The notes beneath the pieces were generated by a model, which saw only the letters and a list, made by a program, of their open reading frames with translations, had not been told where the DNA came from and did no database searches. Shown piece by piece: positions 33,211 to 45,072 of a stretch of 64,000 bases of DNA; position 1 is the stretch's first letter; each line of letters opens with the position of its first letter. Made by a program: the position numbers and the translations under genes. The stretch is from the NCBI GenBank assembly GCA_013115135.1, contig JABANP010000171.1, forward strand, positions 1 through 64,000. The letters are read 5' to 3'. This DNA is from Perkinsus olseni (Eukaryota; Perkinsozoa; Perkinsida; Perkinsidae).

Positions 33211-33908
33211 CTCAAGAAGGGCTACTGTGTTCCTGATTTCGAAAACACTGAGTTAGAAAACGTAAAGAGGAGAAAAAAAGCAAACTAGCGGGAGGTGGAG
33301 GGTAAAATCAAATAAAAATTTATGATAATAAAAAACGGAAATTAATATATTCTTACCTAAGAACGTGCCGCTGGATTGAACTAATAAATAGTAATTTATG
33401 AAAAGGACAGTAGCTAGCCCAACGAACCAATGTCCAGTAAATATACGAAAAAAATAAATTTTCCGCAAAATTATTTTTCCAAAAAACCAGGATGATCCCG
33501 GCTTCCCTATTACCAAAGTAGAGCCCGTGGACAACCAAGCTTTGCTGCCACCAACGTCCGCCGACTTCTGCATGAACAGAGATACCGTCGGGAAACCGTT
33601 AGAGCGTATCTTCGGAGGAGGGTAGCTGCGACCAGCTCCACCCGACCTCCTTTTTCCTGAAAAAAAACGTGAAAAAATTCCGGAATTCTTCTTGAGAACA
33701 GAAAAATACAGAAGTTTTTTCTGAGGCAGGAAACATCAATTTGCCTTGCGGGCCTGCCCGATCAGAGAAGCACATGATCGTCAGCTGCGACTGTCAATCC
33801 CCGTCCACTGTTAACAAGACACAATAGAACTGTGTGGTACGTATCTTAATTGCGGAGCGAGTTGCGGAGCGAGCGGAGCATATACTGTCACTTCTGCGCG
33901 TTTTTGTG

Positions 33909-33936
33909 CGTTCGTTCGTTCGTTCGTTCGTTCGTT
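33909..33936. repeat. CGTT microsatellite, 7 units
   Basis: Seven CGTT units, matching the eight-unit array at 26667–26698 in the first tandem unit. Confidence 0.95.
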
Positions 33937-34644
33937 TAAATTATTTCTCCACGACTATGTCGATTCAACTCGCGAGACACATACCATTCGAAAGCTCGCG
34001 GTTTGTGTATCCTATAAAAAATACGAAATCGCTCTCATCCCCGTTCTACCAAGCAAAACCGTCGTGGACCGTTGTAGATGAACCCGAAAAATACGGAAAA
34101 AAAGCCCGGGCTGGGGTTCGAACCCGAGACTTCGTGCCGAGCTCCGCTTTTTTTCGTTACGAAGGCCTAGCTATACTAGCGTCCCGTCCTCTCAGGAATC
34201 TGCCCTATCCCGTCCACGACCAGCCCAATCGACGTCCGATGCGTTGCCCTACTAATTTTCGTGCAACGAGGTAGTCTAACTGTTTCTGATTTTCCGACAA
34301 TGTTCTCACGAAAGCCCCTCGGCCGTCGATCGGCAGTGTCTTGATAACACAATAGTTGGTTCACTAGCTCTTTTTACAAGCGCCCTGTCATTCACTCCCG
34401 TTGTCTCAACTGCTCCTCCTTCCCGCTGCTGTATTTCGTTTACTACCCGCCCAATCGCTCACGATGCGTTGCCCTACTACGACAAGATAGTCTAACAGTC
34501 TCTGCCCCAGTAATACGTCGTGACGCCAGCAACCAGGACGGCTCCGCGTTCTCTGCCTCCTTCGCTGATACCACTTCTTCCACAATTCCCGTTGCCTCCA
34601 GGGGGAGCTGAGACGACACGACCGGCTTCAAAGACGATGGAAGA

Positions 34645-34654
34645 NNNNNNNNNN
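34645..34654. other. Assembly gap (10 N)
   Basis: A run of ten unknown bases directly at the end of tandem unit B. Ten is likely a placeholder length. Confidence 0.99.
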
Positions 34655-34764
34655 CGGCCGTTGTAGCGCATGGATTTTTTTGTTAACCGGGAGGCAGAGT
34701 GCAAGTGAATTTTCCCCACGCACTCATCACCTGTGGCGTTCTGGGAGTAATGGCGGATAAGTAT
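34655..34764 (+). repeat. Dispersed repeat family R2, copy 1
   Basis: The block with GCGCATGGATTTTTTTGTTA, then CCCCACGCACTCATCACCTG and GGCGTTCTGGGAGTAATGGC, recurs at 60615–60710 with small indels. It starts right after the assembly gap. Confidence 0.85.
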
Positions 34765-36046
34765 GGTCGCCTCGATGGAATTTTGCTAAAAAATAAATTC
34801 AAAGCCCTGGCGCGTAAACTCGCGAAATTTATCACTGGCACGGGTCGACTAACGAAGGTTGACTGCTCCCGGGGACCATATTAGCGGCTACAACGTCTAT
34901 ACGGCCGAGCCGCGTCCGCTGAATACTGAGAGGAAGAAGTGAGGACGCCTCACTTAGAGACAGCCTGCTCGACCTCCTGAAGTTGTCCAGGGAGAAAGAT
35001 ACATTACGCAGCTCATCACTGTAGTACCCTCTCACGACCAGTCGCCGAATGCCAAACTGATAACGTCGAAACCTGAGGCACACCACGGGAATTACCCGAA
35101 ATTTCCGAAAAAAATATTTTTCCTGCCTGCTGCGACAGAGGAAACAAAGACACCTTAGAGAAGCTATCAACAATTCGCGTAATTTCCATACCATTAAAAA
35201 TGCCGCCGCCCGGAATCGAACCTGGATCTCACCACATATCAGGGTGCCCGTCAGACATCTCCAAGCGAATCCTCGAACAACTTCCCTCCAGCCTGGGGAG
35301 CTGAAAGAACGGCAGCCGCCGTGAGACTCCAAATCACGACAGAAGGCAAAAACCGGGGAAAAATTATTTTTTCACCATTCGACTGAAAAGCGAGAAATTT
35401 CAATGCACAGAAAGAGGCGTCTCGGACGTCGTGAAAATCGTCGCATGACAAAATTATCCCGGTTGCTCAACTTAGTCCAGGAGTATGACGAGAATCTAGG
35501 TTTATCGGGAGCAAGAAGGGCAAATTGAAGCCACGCTTCGACCAAGGTACTCGTGTCACCCACGCTACGACCTTAGATATTCTGTTAAAGCTGCATCCCG
35601 TAGGCTCCTGAGCATCCTCCACGCCGTTATCACGATATCTATATCCTTCGGCTGCACAGCAGTGCCGCGCTTCCTTCTCCTCGAGGACTGTGTGCCAGCT
35701 CTAAGAACAATATTTCTTGACAGAGGTGAAACGAGGGTTTCTCTCGACTGGTTGACGGCAGAGGTGAGCAAAAACGGAGGCTCTCTCGGTCCAACAGACT
35801 GTCCGACGAAGAACTAACAAACGCTAATCGCCATCAACCGTCAAGAATTGACAGGCTATGCACTTCGAAATATCACAATACCGTAATATTATTTGCCAAT
35901 GAGAACCAGTGTGTATCACAAGTAATGATAGAGGAAAATTACAGAAGTGATGAATGACCGATCAACCATCACCCATTGCGGTCAAATCCTCTGCGAACGA
36001 GCCGCCCCGCCCGAAAACCCCATTTCCAAGCCTGATATCGTATCAC
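34765..36046. other. Region without a recognised gene
   Basis: A 166-codon minus-strand ORF (35332–34832) and shorter ones lack motifs. At 35211–35240 there is a T-arm-like GGAATCGAACC, but no full tRNA. Nothing else supported. Confidence 0.45.
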
Positions 36047-36177
36047 CTCTCCCGTGGAAGTTTGTATCCTAAAGCTATCCGCGTGGCAATTTCCATGCCA
36101 AAATATAATGATCTGCGTAACCTGCACCGGTCTTCGTTCGGGATCTCGGGACGACAGATCTAACTCGACCCACGCAC
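36047..36177 (-). CDS. Single exon with F5/8 type C-like (discoidin) sequence
   Basis: Bounded by an acceptor (TATTATTCTGTCAG) and a GTGATA donor, the exon reads AWVELDLSSRDPERRPVQVT, then IIIFWHGNCHADSFRIQTST. The W-x-E-x-D-L-x...V-x-x-I-x-I-x-W-x-G...A-x-x-F-x-I-Q pattern resembles the core strands of discoidin/F5-8 C carbohydrate- or lipid-binding domains. Neighbouring exons were not found, so the gene model is incomplete and the assignment tentative. Confidence 0.35.
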
Positions 36178-38312
36178 CTGACAGAATAATAGAGAAGGAA
36201 TCTTTCACCCAGCACTAAGTTTTCCCAAGAACGATCTATTGTTTATGGATCTTTCTAACGCGTCTTTGACCAGCTCGACCTCAAGATACGACTCCGACCC
36301 GGAAACCTATATTCTTCCTCCGAACGAAAAACCCGAATCATCTACTCCCACACCTACGCGCTTGGACCGTCCACCAGAACGTATCCTGTCGTCCGTCGGT
36401 AACGTTACTAGCCGGCTTCATAGATTCATCAGATGCCTTGCACGGAATACCGTAACTACCAACAGGCGGATTGAGGGCGAACAGGAAGCGCGAGTTTGCT
36501 CACGCTAAGTCATCGTTGAAGCCAAGAGCATATCTTCCGAGTTGTCGAGCACCTGATAGGATGAGAAAATTATTTTTTTCCATTTATGGGCTGCAGAAAT
36601 GGAATACCACAAATTTGGCATTAGAACACACAAAAGGACAGCTTCCAGTGCGGCGGACAGGTCAATGAATATGCTACTAGCGGTACTACCTCCCACTACA
36701 TCTATCGGGCTCATAAACTACTTCAAAGATTCAAAAATAACTCTCCAAGTTCTACGACGAAACTCATTTCGAGTTTGACTCAGTCTTCGGCAAGAAGGGA
36801 AGAAGGTCGGGCAAAATCAGAGAGAAGCCAACCTGTACGTATCAGGAGTAATCTTAACTGCCCCGAAAACTCAGCCTCAGTGGTCGTTAAAACTCTTCGT
36901 ACTGCTTCGTTTCAGCTATTTTTTGATGGACATGTTTGAAACGTGAAAAAATCAAATAAAAATTCTGATGCGCCGATTCTGCCGTCGGGAGAGTGCTGGT
37001 TGAGTTCTAAAATCATATAATTTAATACAGAAAATTAACCTCGTCTATAATACCTTCATTTTAGCTTTCGTAATCTCGTCACTATCGGCAAAGCAAAGCT
37101 AAGCAACCGAAATTTCACCGCATTTCTTGTTAGACCTCGAACAGTGGTAAAGATTGATGAGACTTAGAGGATCAAAACCCATTTTCAGCAAAGCTAAGCA
37201 ATTACACCGAATCTCCATGAGACCTCAAATAATGTTGAAAATTGACGAAATTTCGTTGATCAAAAGCCGTGCGAAAACCCGAGGGAAATCACACGCTCCG
37301 CGCGAACTTCATTTCAACGCACGCTCAATTCACCGTGAACCCCCAGTACCACCTTTCCGGTCTACGCTCTCCGAAGAGGATCTTTCGCTGCTAGCTATTG
37401 ATGAGTTAATATTCTGGACCTAAAAACACCCAGAAAAAATGCATCAACTTCTAAATTCAGCGAAAAAACGATTACAGAGCGAAAAACTCCGTCTCCCTTT
37501 CCACCCGGAGTCGAACGCGAAACGTTCCTAAACCCGCATCAATCTGTAGTGCTCAGCATTTGAGCAGTAAAGATCGATCTGCTCGTGGTTCGACTCAACC
37601 TAGAGCCTCTAGCTTTTACTCATATTTCTCTTCGATGCAAAGACTCGGGCGAACGCTACCATCCAGATCGCGACCGACGTAGCCGTGCATGGCGGCAGCA
37701 AAGGAAAATGCGTCAAATTTCGGTCCAGCCGCAAAAGATGTCACCGATTCTTTCCGCGTTCTGAGTGTTTCGGCCATCACGCCGTTGACCCGTTTACTAC
37801 CAGCTTTAAATCCTCGAACATCGCTGTGCCATAACAGGAGGAGAAAGAGGAAAACTGCAAAAACAGACTCTTGGATCTTGGGAGACAGTCCGAACAGGTC
37901 CACGAGAATCTTTCTTCGCTATGAAGACCCCCCTATGTTGATCATCACTAGATTTAGCAAGCTCCAGCTCACACTGCGAAAAGAAGTACCATAACGAACA
38001 GCAACACCCTTACCATTAGTCCGAATTACACCCTAACCAGGATAGCAGCAACTACGATACCCCCGATCTGAAGAATGACCAATCTCCCGAAAGAGATCTG
38101 GCAATCACGACTGAAGGACGCTACCTTCATCCAAAATTTTACACAAAACGCTCTTCCACCACTGCAAAACTTCATCGAACAACGATGACGGAAGGTAGAA
38201 CAAAAGCGGAGATTTTTCCGAACAAATTGACCAACACAACGTGAAGAAGTGATGAGAAACTGGGGTGGGGGGCATTCAAGTGTTTCTGTCACCTTCGGAA
38301 ACGGCCGCTACC
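36178..38312. other. Region without a recognised gene
   Basis: Several mutually overlapping ORFs of 60–100 codons (for example plus 36239–36508, minus 37903–37616) have no recognisable motif. The stretch 36720–37150 is AT-richer and lacks long ORFs. Confidence 0.45.
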
Positions 38313-39503
38313 TTAAGCGCTCTTCTCCTCAGCAGCATCAGCAGCAGGAGAGACGATCTTGCCAACGATATCATCATCACGGAACACTTGGAAGTCCTCG
38401 CCGTCCAACTTCAAGTTCATACCGCCGAACTCGGGAATGATGACCTTATCGCCGGGCTGGACCGAGATTGGCACCTGATACCGTATCCAATCCCGCACCG
38501 CGAAGAGAACCTTTGATCCAACAGAGGCTATCAAACTGATCGATCTTTGCTGTAGGAAAGGGCGTGGAGGGTCGCTCAGAACATCCATGACAGATTCATG
38601 ACAAAAGATTCCAAAAACTGCTCATGTGCTATGGGGGCGTTCAAAACACCAATTCAGAAACTGAGAATCGATCCTGGAACCGCATGATTTTACGCGTGAA
38701 AATCAGCTCCAGAATCGATTCCAGAATTACTTCACTGAGCGACAAGTATGAATTTCGTATGGCTCACAACGATGTTCACTCGCCAGTTTGCAAGAGCGGA
38801 TGGTGATGATAAGCGACTCACCTTCGTTCCATCGTTCAACACTCTGCCGTTGCCGATGGCCATCACCACAGCTTGGTTGATGGTGGGCTTGGCAGCTTCG
38901 GGGAGGAACACTCCGGTGGCCGTCTTGGACTCGACGCTGAGGAAAGAAGACAAGTAGAACGGTTGAACGAGAGCAACAGAAAGCATTTGGTCAGGCACAA
39001 GAAAATTCTCAGAAGAAAGGTGAAAATGTCAGTCGGGAAAAAGCATGCCCTTTGAGAGATACAACACTGACGGTCAAAGACGATGCAAATATGAAGGAAT
39101 CTTGGCAGAGGGTGAAAAGTGTTTAAGTGGCTTGCACAGGCGACAAAGAATGCACTAGAAAAAAGCATCTTTCATGCTAGTAAAACACGGAATAGGTCGA
39201 CAGTTAACTGGGATTGTTAATCGGTCGGATCTTAACTGTTCAGCTGCGAGAGCGGGAAAATGGTGGGGATAGCAGAATTCACTAGAATTATAGACAACTA
39301 ACTGGTACGCAAAGTAAAACAGGCGACAGGCGACAGAGAGAAACGTATCTTTCATGCTGGTCAAAGACAGAATAGCTCGACCTTTTCTATCGTTTGAAGA
39401 AGCGGCAGACTTACCGGAGCTTCTGCACCAGGACTCGATCGAGGAGGGGGATAAAGCGGCTGGCGACCTTTGAGGCTGCGGTGGTGGCTTGTACGACGGA
39501 CAT
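38313..39503 (-). CDS. HSP10 / chaperonin 10 (GroES-type co-chaperonin), three exons
   Basis: Co-chaperonin that caps the HSP60 folding cage, normally in mitochondria. Exons 39503–39415, 38936–38822 and 38474–38313 join in phase (2, 0) to give 121 residues. Exon 1 has the hallmark PLLDRVLVQKLR. Exon 2 includes KTATGVFLPEAAKPTINQAV and VMAIGNGRVLNDGTK, which covers the mobile loop and the following strand. Exon 3 has VQPGDKVIIPEFGG and FQVFRDDDIVGKI, the cpn10 C-terminal signature. Human and yeast HSP10 are about 100 residues; the excess is an N-terminal extension (MSVVQATTAASKVASRF) that could aid targeting, and an Ala/Glu tail. Introns are about 480 and 350 bp, far longer than most in the window. 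Confidence 0.9.
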
Positions 39504-40199
39504 GAGTGAATATCTTCCAATAAAAATCACCTGAGGTCAACCTATGATACCCCTAAGTGTAAGATACGCTATCACTATCCGTTGATCACCTTCACAGTCA
39601 ATACCGAATCGTCAGCCTCAGCAGGGAAGCCGCAATTGTTCAATGAGCGTCGGCGTTGAGGAAATGCAAGATTAGCAAGATTGACGTCATCTGCGCCCCG
39701 GTAATCGATATTTCTCACAAGTTATGACTGACCCGATTGGCTGTCTTGCCGGATGCCCTCCGACCCTCAAGGCTTGCCTACAGACTGGCATCAGCGATGA
39801 TGATAAAGATGATGTTCTCGGCGGCCAATTTGTAAGATTTGGGCAAAATTTGGTATAAGATTCGCCGGTAATTGCGCGGGATTCGGCACCAAGGCGATAG
39901 TAAATTTTACAGCCAAGAAAGAAGCTCCAAAGTGAACTCTGATAGTTTCGCTTTTCTACGCTACTGGAAGAGCTCAAAACACTAAAACAGAATCTTCAGA
40001 ATCTTTCATAAATAATAGAATCTTGGAATAAAGATTCCCAAGTCGAGGTCCATCGACCGGCTTGACCGCGTGCGTGATTTTGTAGTTGCGAGAAGCGGCT
40101 TAGTTTTACCGATGCGTTCATTTTCTGGGGTTTCCTTGCCTGGATTCGCCGGCAAATGCTTGAAAACAAAACTAAACACGAAAAATGATGTCGAATCAT

Positions 40200-41053
40200 G
40201 TAGTGATGAACTTTGAAACGATTTATTGATTGTTTGAATGTAGGATATTTCCTCTTCACAACCACTTGCACAACCGCTGCTTCTCCCACCATGTCAACGG
40301 CGGCTTTCATTTCTGCCACCCCAAAAGTGCACCAGTTGAATTCGCTTTCTGTGACGTTTCTCAGACGATCCAATATTGACCAAGAGCCGGGTCCTAGAGC
40401 CCCCCGAACGGGTCCACTCTAATGTTCTTGGTGGTAGGGGGCGCCTCATTATACCCGGAATAACGCCGGTTACTGAGGCAAACGAGACACTCTGGGTTGA
40501 CGCAGAGATCATACATAGCTCCTTTCTTACGCCATCTCGAAAGGCTCCCGAGTACCAATCTTGGGACAAGCAATAAGGAATGTGGTCACTCCGGTGTACT
40601 TGCCGCATGACAGTTCCAGTGCTGACCAGCTATTTGTACCATTCATACCATTACTGTAAGAGCAATGAACTCCGAAATTCGGAGTCCGAATGCTTCGTGC
40701 TCGGGAGGCATGACAAGATAAGACCTGTCGTCCATTGGAGGGAAGCCCTGAGAAAAGGCCTAAAGATTGGACGAGGCTCATCAACTCAGATCATAATACT
40801 GAAAGAACTACTAGAAGCTTCATTCCTGGTAAACCTCCGTCAGAGACTCTGATAACTCATCGCTAATAGTTGAAGAACTCTGACTCGGAGTTCTCGACTA
40901 TCAGCATTGCTACTACAGGCAAACGGCGGTACTTACATCATCAGAGTGATGGGGAGCCACAGCCCCGATGGTGTCACCGCGCGGAAGGCTCGATGTGAAA
41001 ACGGTAGCTGCAACGGTGACTGAAGCTTGGATGATGGTCTTTTTAGTAGGCAT
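40200..41053 (-). pseudogene. Secreted-type protein family S1, broken member
   Basis: Exon 1 (41053–40937) encodes MPTKKTIIQASVTVAATVFT and ends HHSDD with a GTAAGT donor, exactly as in the other members. Exon 2 (40747–40531) begins GFPPMDD, shifts frame, then shows the family motif FLIACPKIGTREPF before a GTAAGA donor. Downstream, RVDPFGG and, in a different frame, VVKRKYPTFKQSINRFKVH correspond to exon 3 (GVDPL and KGKFGTFKDMCREYLRV in the intact genes). At least two frame breaks and an internal stop indicate a pseudogene, unless small indel errors are present. The lower end is approximate. Confidence 0.6.
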
Positions 41054-42660
41054 ATGAGGTATTATCCTTAACACTAGATAGACGCATCATCGAAGCCTTT
41101 GCATGGTGTTGTGACGTCACGTGACCGAGCAGCTTCTAAGAGAACCAGAACTGTCCATCCCCGGTTGAGTCCCCCGTGACTCAACCCAGGGCATCTTGTA
41201 CACCCTTAAAGGAGCCTCCGTTAGCTCCCCCGTGGCCTGGGAAAGTAACACCGTGACCGAAATTAAAGATCGTGCGGATAGATATGGTTCGCCTTGGAGG
41301 AGCGAGCGCCGTCGGGAATTTTCCTTCGTACGGAGGCGACGCCCACGGGCCCCCTTGTGATCTGTGATGCTGTCATCAACGCGCGTCGCGTATACTGGAT
41401 CGGTCCTACCTATTAGGTGGTCAGGAATCCCACCAAAAATTGCCCACGTCTACTCAACAAAGTCCATCCCGAGTCTCATATTCCGTTTATCAATCACCCC
41501 ATCAGAATCGACTTAGGCGGGTCACCTTTCGCGCGAAAGATGCCATCTCCTCAGCGCTGTTATCGAAGGTCTTGTCCTGAGGCAAGGCTGATCTTGTTAT
41601 CACGAACTCTGAGCCTCAGATCCGTCTGCCGAATCAGAGCGGAGAATCATTCGAGGACTTCAAGCTCAAAGCGAAGGAGAATCCTGAGCAGCTGGCTCGA
41701 GTCATCGAGATTGTCCCGGTAGGCTAGCTGTTGATGAACAAGCGAGCCACGGCTAGAGGTGTCAGATAATACTAACTGATAAAGATGCTGTTGACGTGTT
41801 GGCGTCCATAGTTCCGCCGTTGCATGATTTTCTCGAGGCTTTCTTCCCGTCGGTGGAAGCCTCTGTTCGACGAGCCCAAACGATGAAGTCGCCAGCGGGG
41901 GACCTCCAATTGATACTGTACGCCCGCCCACTTACCGTGGTCTCAGCATGCGCTGATGATTTAGTGGAGTTGTGGTATGATGAGGAATCACCCTCGCTCA
42001 TACGTTGTAACTGTATTGTACTCGCTGAGCACTCCTTTCTTGCTATGATCTTGCCGGAGTTCTTCTGAATTTCTCTTTGCCCGTTGAGCGTTTTGTGCTT
42101 CACTCCGAGCTGTAAGTTTATGAATATGTTAGAAAGAAGCTCGTCGGGTCGAAGCCACGAGTCCGCCAGCCACCGCTACACCGCCTCGGGCTCGTCTGCC
42201 GATTGCCGGTTATCCAACAACAGAACGATGCTTCATCAGGTGAAGCTTCATAAATGTATCATCTTCTAGTATCCGAGCTGCCTCAGCCCAACCCCCTTGC
42301 ACGTGTACGTGCTGCTCGTTGGGCCCGTCCGTGGTCCAACCCGGCTCCAATGCCGAGTCCTGGCTGTCGATGATATGTCTCGAGAGACTTGCCTTCCCCC
42401 TGGCGACGCGTGAACAACTACTGGAGCGAATCTGCAAGGCAGCGGCGCACAATGTGAGACCATCGCGGGCCGGCGCTACGCACCAACTGATAGTTAACAC
42501 TCAACTCGAGTCGATCCCTTTGCTACAGTTTGTGAAAAAATCGCCCCTCGAAAAACGTTTACATAAAGATCGCGATTGAGTAATGAATAAAGAAAAACAC
42601 CTGGGCTGCAGCCACCACAGCGTGCATGAGCGAGGAAATGGATCGTTATGGTTATCCATT
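41054..42660. other. Region without a recognised gene
   Basis: Contains a 9-bp-stem hairpin at 41163–41186 and mirrored ORFs at 41762–42103 (minus) and 41796–42068 (plus) with no motif. Nothing else supported. Confidence 0.45.
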
Positions 42661-42666
42661 CAGCGC

Positions 42667-42748
42667 CCGTTCCGGCTTAGCCTCGTACCGATGTTCTCGG
42701 TTAGGGGATTTCTGTGCCGTTGATGTGCAGTACAATCAGAGGGTTCGG
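42667..42748 (+). repeat. Dispersed repeat family R1, copy 3 (degenerate)
   Basis: Matches the centre of the family: GTTCCGGCTTAGCCTCG, then a diverged CGATGTTCTCGGTTAGGGGA and a diverged TACAATCAGA block. Ends are lost. Confidence 0.6.
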
Positions 42749-43370
42749 GTAAGAGAAATCCCGGGTGGGAAGAAAGTTCCCGTATTGATCAGGTTTGTCA
42801 TTCTCTTGGGATGGGCCATTGCCACTTCTACAAGTGTCTCATGAACGTCGCCTACACTGGGGAATCTTTTGAGCATGTAATTTAATGTCCGACCTCTCTT
42901 TCAGAAGCAAGCTTCGACCTTAGATACCATCATACTTGTGTCCTGTCTGTCTCCGAAAGCTATGGCAGTGTCTCCGGTTCGATCCTTTGCTGCGGTACCA
43001 ACGTCTATCGTCATTCTGGGAAAGCCGGCAGGCCTTGAGCCAGTCGAAGAGATGGTCTGAAGACTCTCCTTTAGTCTCACTCAGTTGCGTCTTCCCTTCA
43101 GGTACGACGCCCGGCTACAGCGCATCAAAACTCGCCTCATTTCGGAGTTTCCATTCAAGTGAACGGGAGCTTCTCAACAATTTCTCGCGTGTTCAACCAG
43201 CTCGACTCAGGGACACCAAGTGATTAGTCGCGACCCGCGAGAAGGTCTTTGGCGGGAGTACCCTCTCCACTGTGAAGCATGCAAACCGTCGCGTGTTGAT
43301 CCATTTTCTGCGGTCGCTCAGAAGATGTTCTTCGTTTGAATTAGTCAAGTGGGTTCGTGTGGTGAGGGCG

Positions 43371-43500
43371 TCGGTCCCGGCTTAGACTCTTTCCGATGTG
43401 CCCAGCTAGCACCTCTCTGTAGCGTTGGCATGCGGTGCAATCAGACGATTCGCCAAGAAGCTTTCCTCAAGGGTACATTCAACCAGAGAGACTTCCTTCC
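43371..43500 (+). repeat. Dispersed repeat family R1, copy 4
   Basis: Contains CCCGGCTTAGACTCTTTCCG, then GGCATGCGGTGCAATCAGAC and AAGAAGCTTTCCTCAAGGG followed by TTCAACCAGAGAGACTTCC. About 75–80% similar by eye to the 3.8 kb copy. Confidence 0.7.
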
Positions 43501-43786
43501 TTCTAGCTGACTTCGCTTACATACCCGGGGGCTATGCGTGTCACAGCTCGTGTTCTCTCCCAGACGAGCACAGCCGCCGATCCATCTCTCTTTCGACCGA
43601 TCGAGACTTTCCTCATACATCGTGCTGTACATGATACATAACATAGACGAGGCGAACATACTGTGAATCCGCCACGTCGCTCGGCGCAAGGAGTTCCGGC
43701 TGTCACGCCAATTCTACACGGTTATTCGATCTACTGAAAAATGACTGTTCGCGTTGTCAGGGTTTGATAAGCGTATCTTTGAGTCC

Positions 43787-44701
43787 ATGTCGGGTCAGCA
43801 CACAGTCTACACCCTAACGTCTCGAAGGCTTCGTGATCTCATCGGCAGCAGCGAATGTACTCTCTCACACCTGTACACTTCCATCTGGGGCTATGCCCGC
43901 CTGCATGGGTTGAAGAGGCCTCGAGGGACCCTGCAAACTGACGATCAACTTGCCGCGGTCTTCGGCAGGAAGGGCGTCATCCACTACTCGGACTTGCCAC
44001 AGTTGCTATCCCCCTTGATCTCGCTGGGACGAGCCTCTCCTCCGGGGAGCATCGGAAGTCCCTCGCAAGCAGCCCTTGACGGATTCGGCGCCGATGTTCG
44101 CCGACCGAAGCTGTATCGGCCAAGTGACGAGTTGAAATTTGTGCTACAATCACAGCGACAACGTGAAATCTGCACCTTCGAGGAGGCCGTGAACGGTGTC
44201 AAGAACTACGCTATTGACAAGGGGCTCATACTGGATGTACACCCGATGTTCATAGTGACCGACTCGGTCTTGCGGCCACTCTTCCCTGCGGCCTCGGTTC
44301 CTCTGGGTATGCTGGGCAATTTCTTGTGGTACGCTTTGTCTCCTTCTGCCATCGCCACCACGGACTTTCCGAAAGAGTACTTCGCTCCGCCGACAACCGT
44401 GACTCCGAACCCTGGACTGGCAGCGATCGTCGGAGGGGGCTCGAAGACCTCGCAAGAGATTCTGCTGGACGTCGCCGCTTATGTGATACGAGAAGGACTT
44501 CAGAAGGAAGGGCGTGTTGTTGTTGACGACAAGCTAGCGGCTTTGAACTCAAGTTGGCGAGCTGGAAGCGTGATAGACAAACTCACCCTGTTCAAGCGGG
44601 TTGCGTGGAGCACTGTAAACGAAGCTGCCTTCGTTGAGCTGCCACTGCGACATCCACTACGAAGGCCGACGGCCTTGTCAAAAATCTTTGATGCCGTTTA
44701 A
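43787..44701 (+). CDS. Protein with three SWIB/MDM2-like modules
   Basis: A 304-residue open frame from ATG 43787 to TAA, apparently intronless. Residues 8–78 form a clear SWIB domain: YTLTSRRLRDLIGSSE, then LYTSIWGYARLHGL, then the diagnostic TDDQLAAVFGRKGVIHYSDL. Residues 114–184 repeat the plan more loosely (VNGVKNYAIDKGLI, then FIVTDSVLRPLFPAASVPLG). Residues about 218–285 do so again (DVAAYVIREGLQKEGRVVVD, DKLAALNSSW). SWIB domains mediate protein contacts in SWI/SNF chromatin remodelling and in organellar or translation factors. Three in a row without another domain is unusual. An acceptor-like TTGTCAG at 43754–43760 suggests a possible short 5' exon. Confidence 0.75.
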   Translation: MSGQHTVYTLTSRRLRDLIGSSECTLSHLYTSIWGYARLHGLKRPRGTLQTDDQLAAVFGRKGVIHYSDLPQLLSPLISLGRASPPGSIGSPSQAALDGFGADVRRPKLYRPSDELKFVLQSQRQREICTFEEAVNGVKNYAIDKGLILDVHPMFIVTDSVLRPLFPAASVPLGMLGNFLWYALSPSAIATTDFPKEYFAPPTTVTPNPGLAAIVGGGSKTSQEILLDVAAYVIREGLQKEGRVVVDDKLAALNSSWRAGSVIDKLTLFKRVAWSTVNEAAFVELPLRHPLRRPTALSKIFDAV

Positions 44702-45070
44702 CGAGATTAACGGAGCTCCGCGATGTGAAATGTGGAAGCGATTATTATCTAGTGTTTCCCTGTGATTAATGGAACTCCAATAAGCTGTCATCATTAATTT
44801 TCAGTTTACCTGCTCTGAGTTGAGTTGACGAGTCCGCTTACCAATCACTGACGAACATACGGACCTCCACATATCTGCAAACCGCGAATCTAACCACCTT
44901 CGACCTAAGATACGCCGGAGCTAGCACGCCCTGGGGCTAGAATCACCCTCAGCCGGCACAAAGATTCCTCGTCGCTGTCACCCTCGGTGTCTACTAGCCG
45001 TGATACAGCATTTACGCTGTATTACTGAATTAACGTCGATCCTGGTCTGGCAACTCCATAGTAGATTCCT

Positions 45071-45072
<2 letters not shown>

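Larger units (their letters stand above)
27448..34644. repeat. Tandem duplication, unit B (about 7.2 kb)
   Basis: Second direct copy of the unit at 20655–27412. It is longer mainly because of the 490-bp foldback element at 28429–28918. It ends exactly at the assembly gap, on the same sequence (GACGATGGAAGA) that ends the recognisable part of unit A. Confidence 0.9.

Noticed and set aside
35211..35270. tRNA-like GGAATCGAACC segment
   Set aside because: The T stem has a mismatch and the acceptor and anticodon stems cannot be completed.
43984..44552. Minus-strand ORFs opposite the SWIB gene
   Set aside because: They lack motifs, while the plus frame has clear SWIB signatures.
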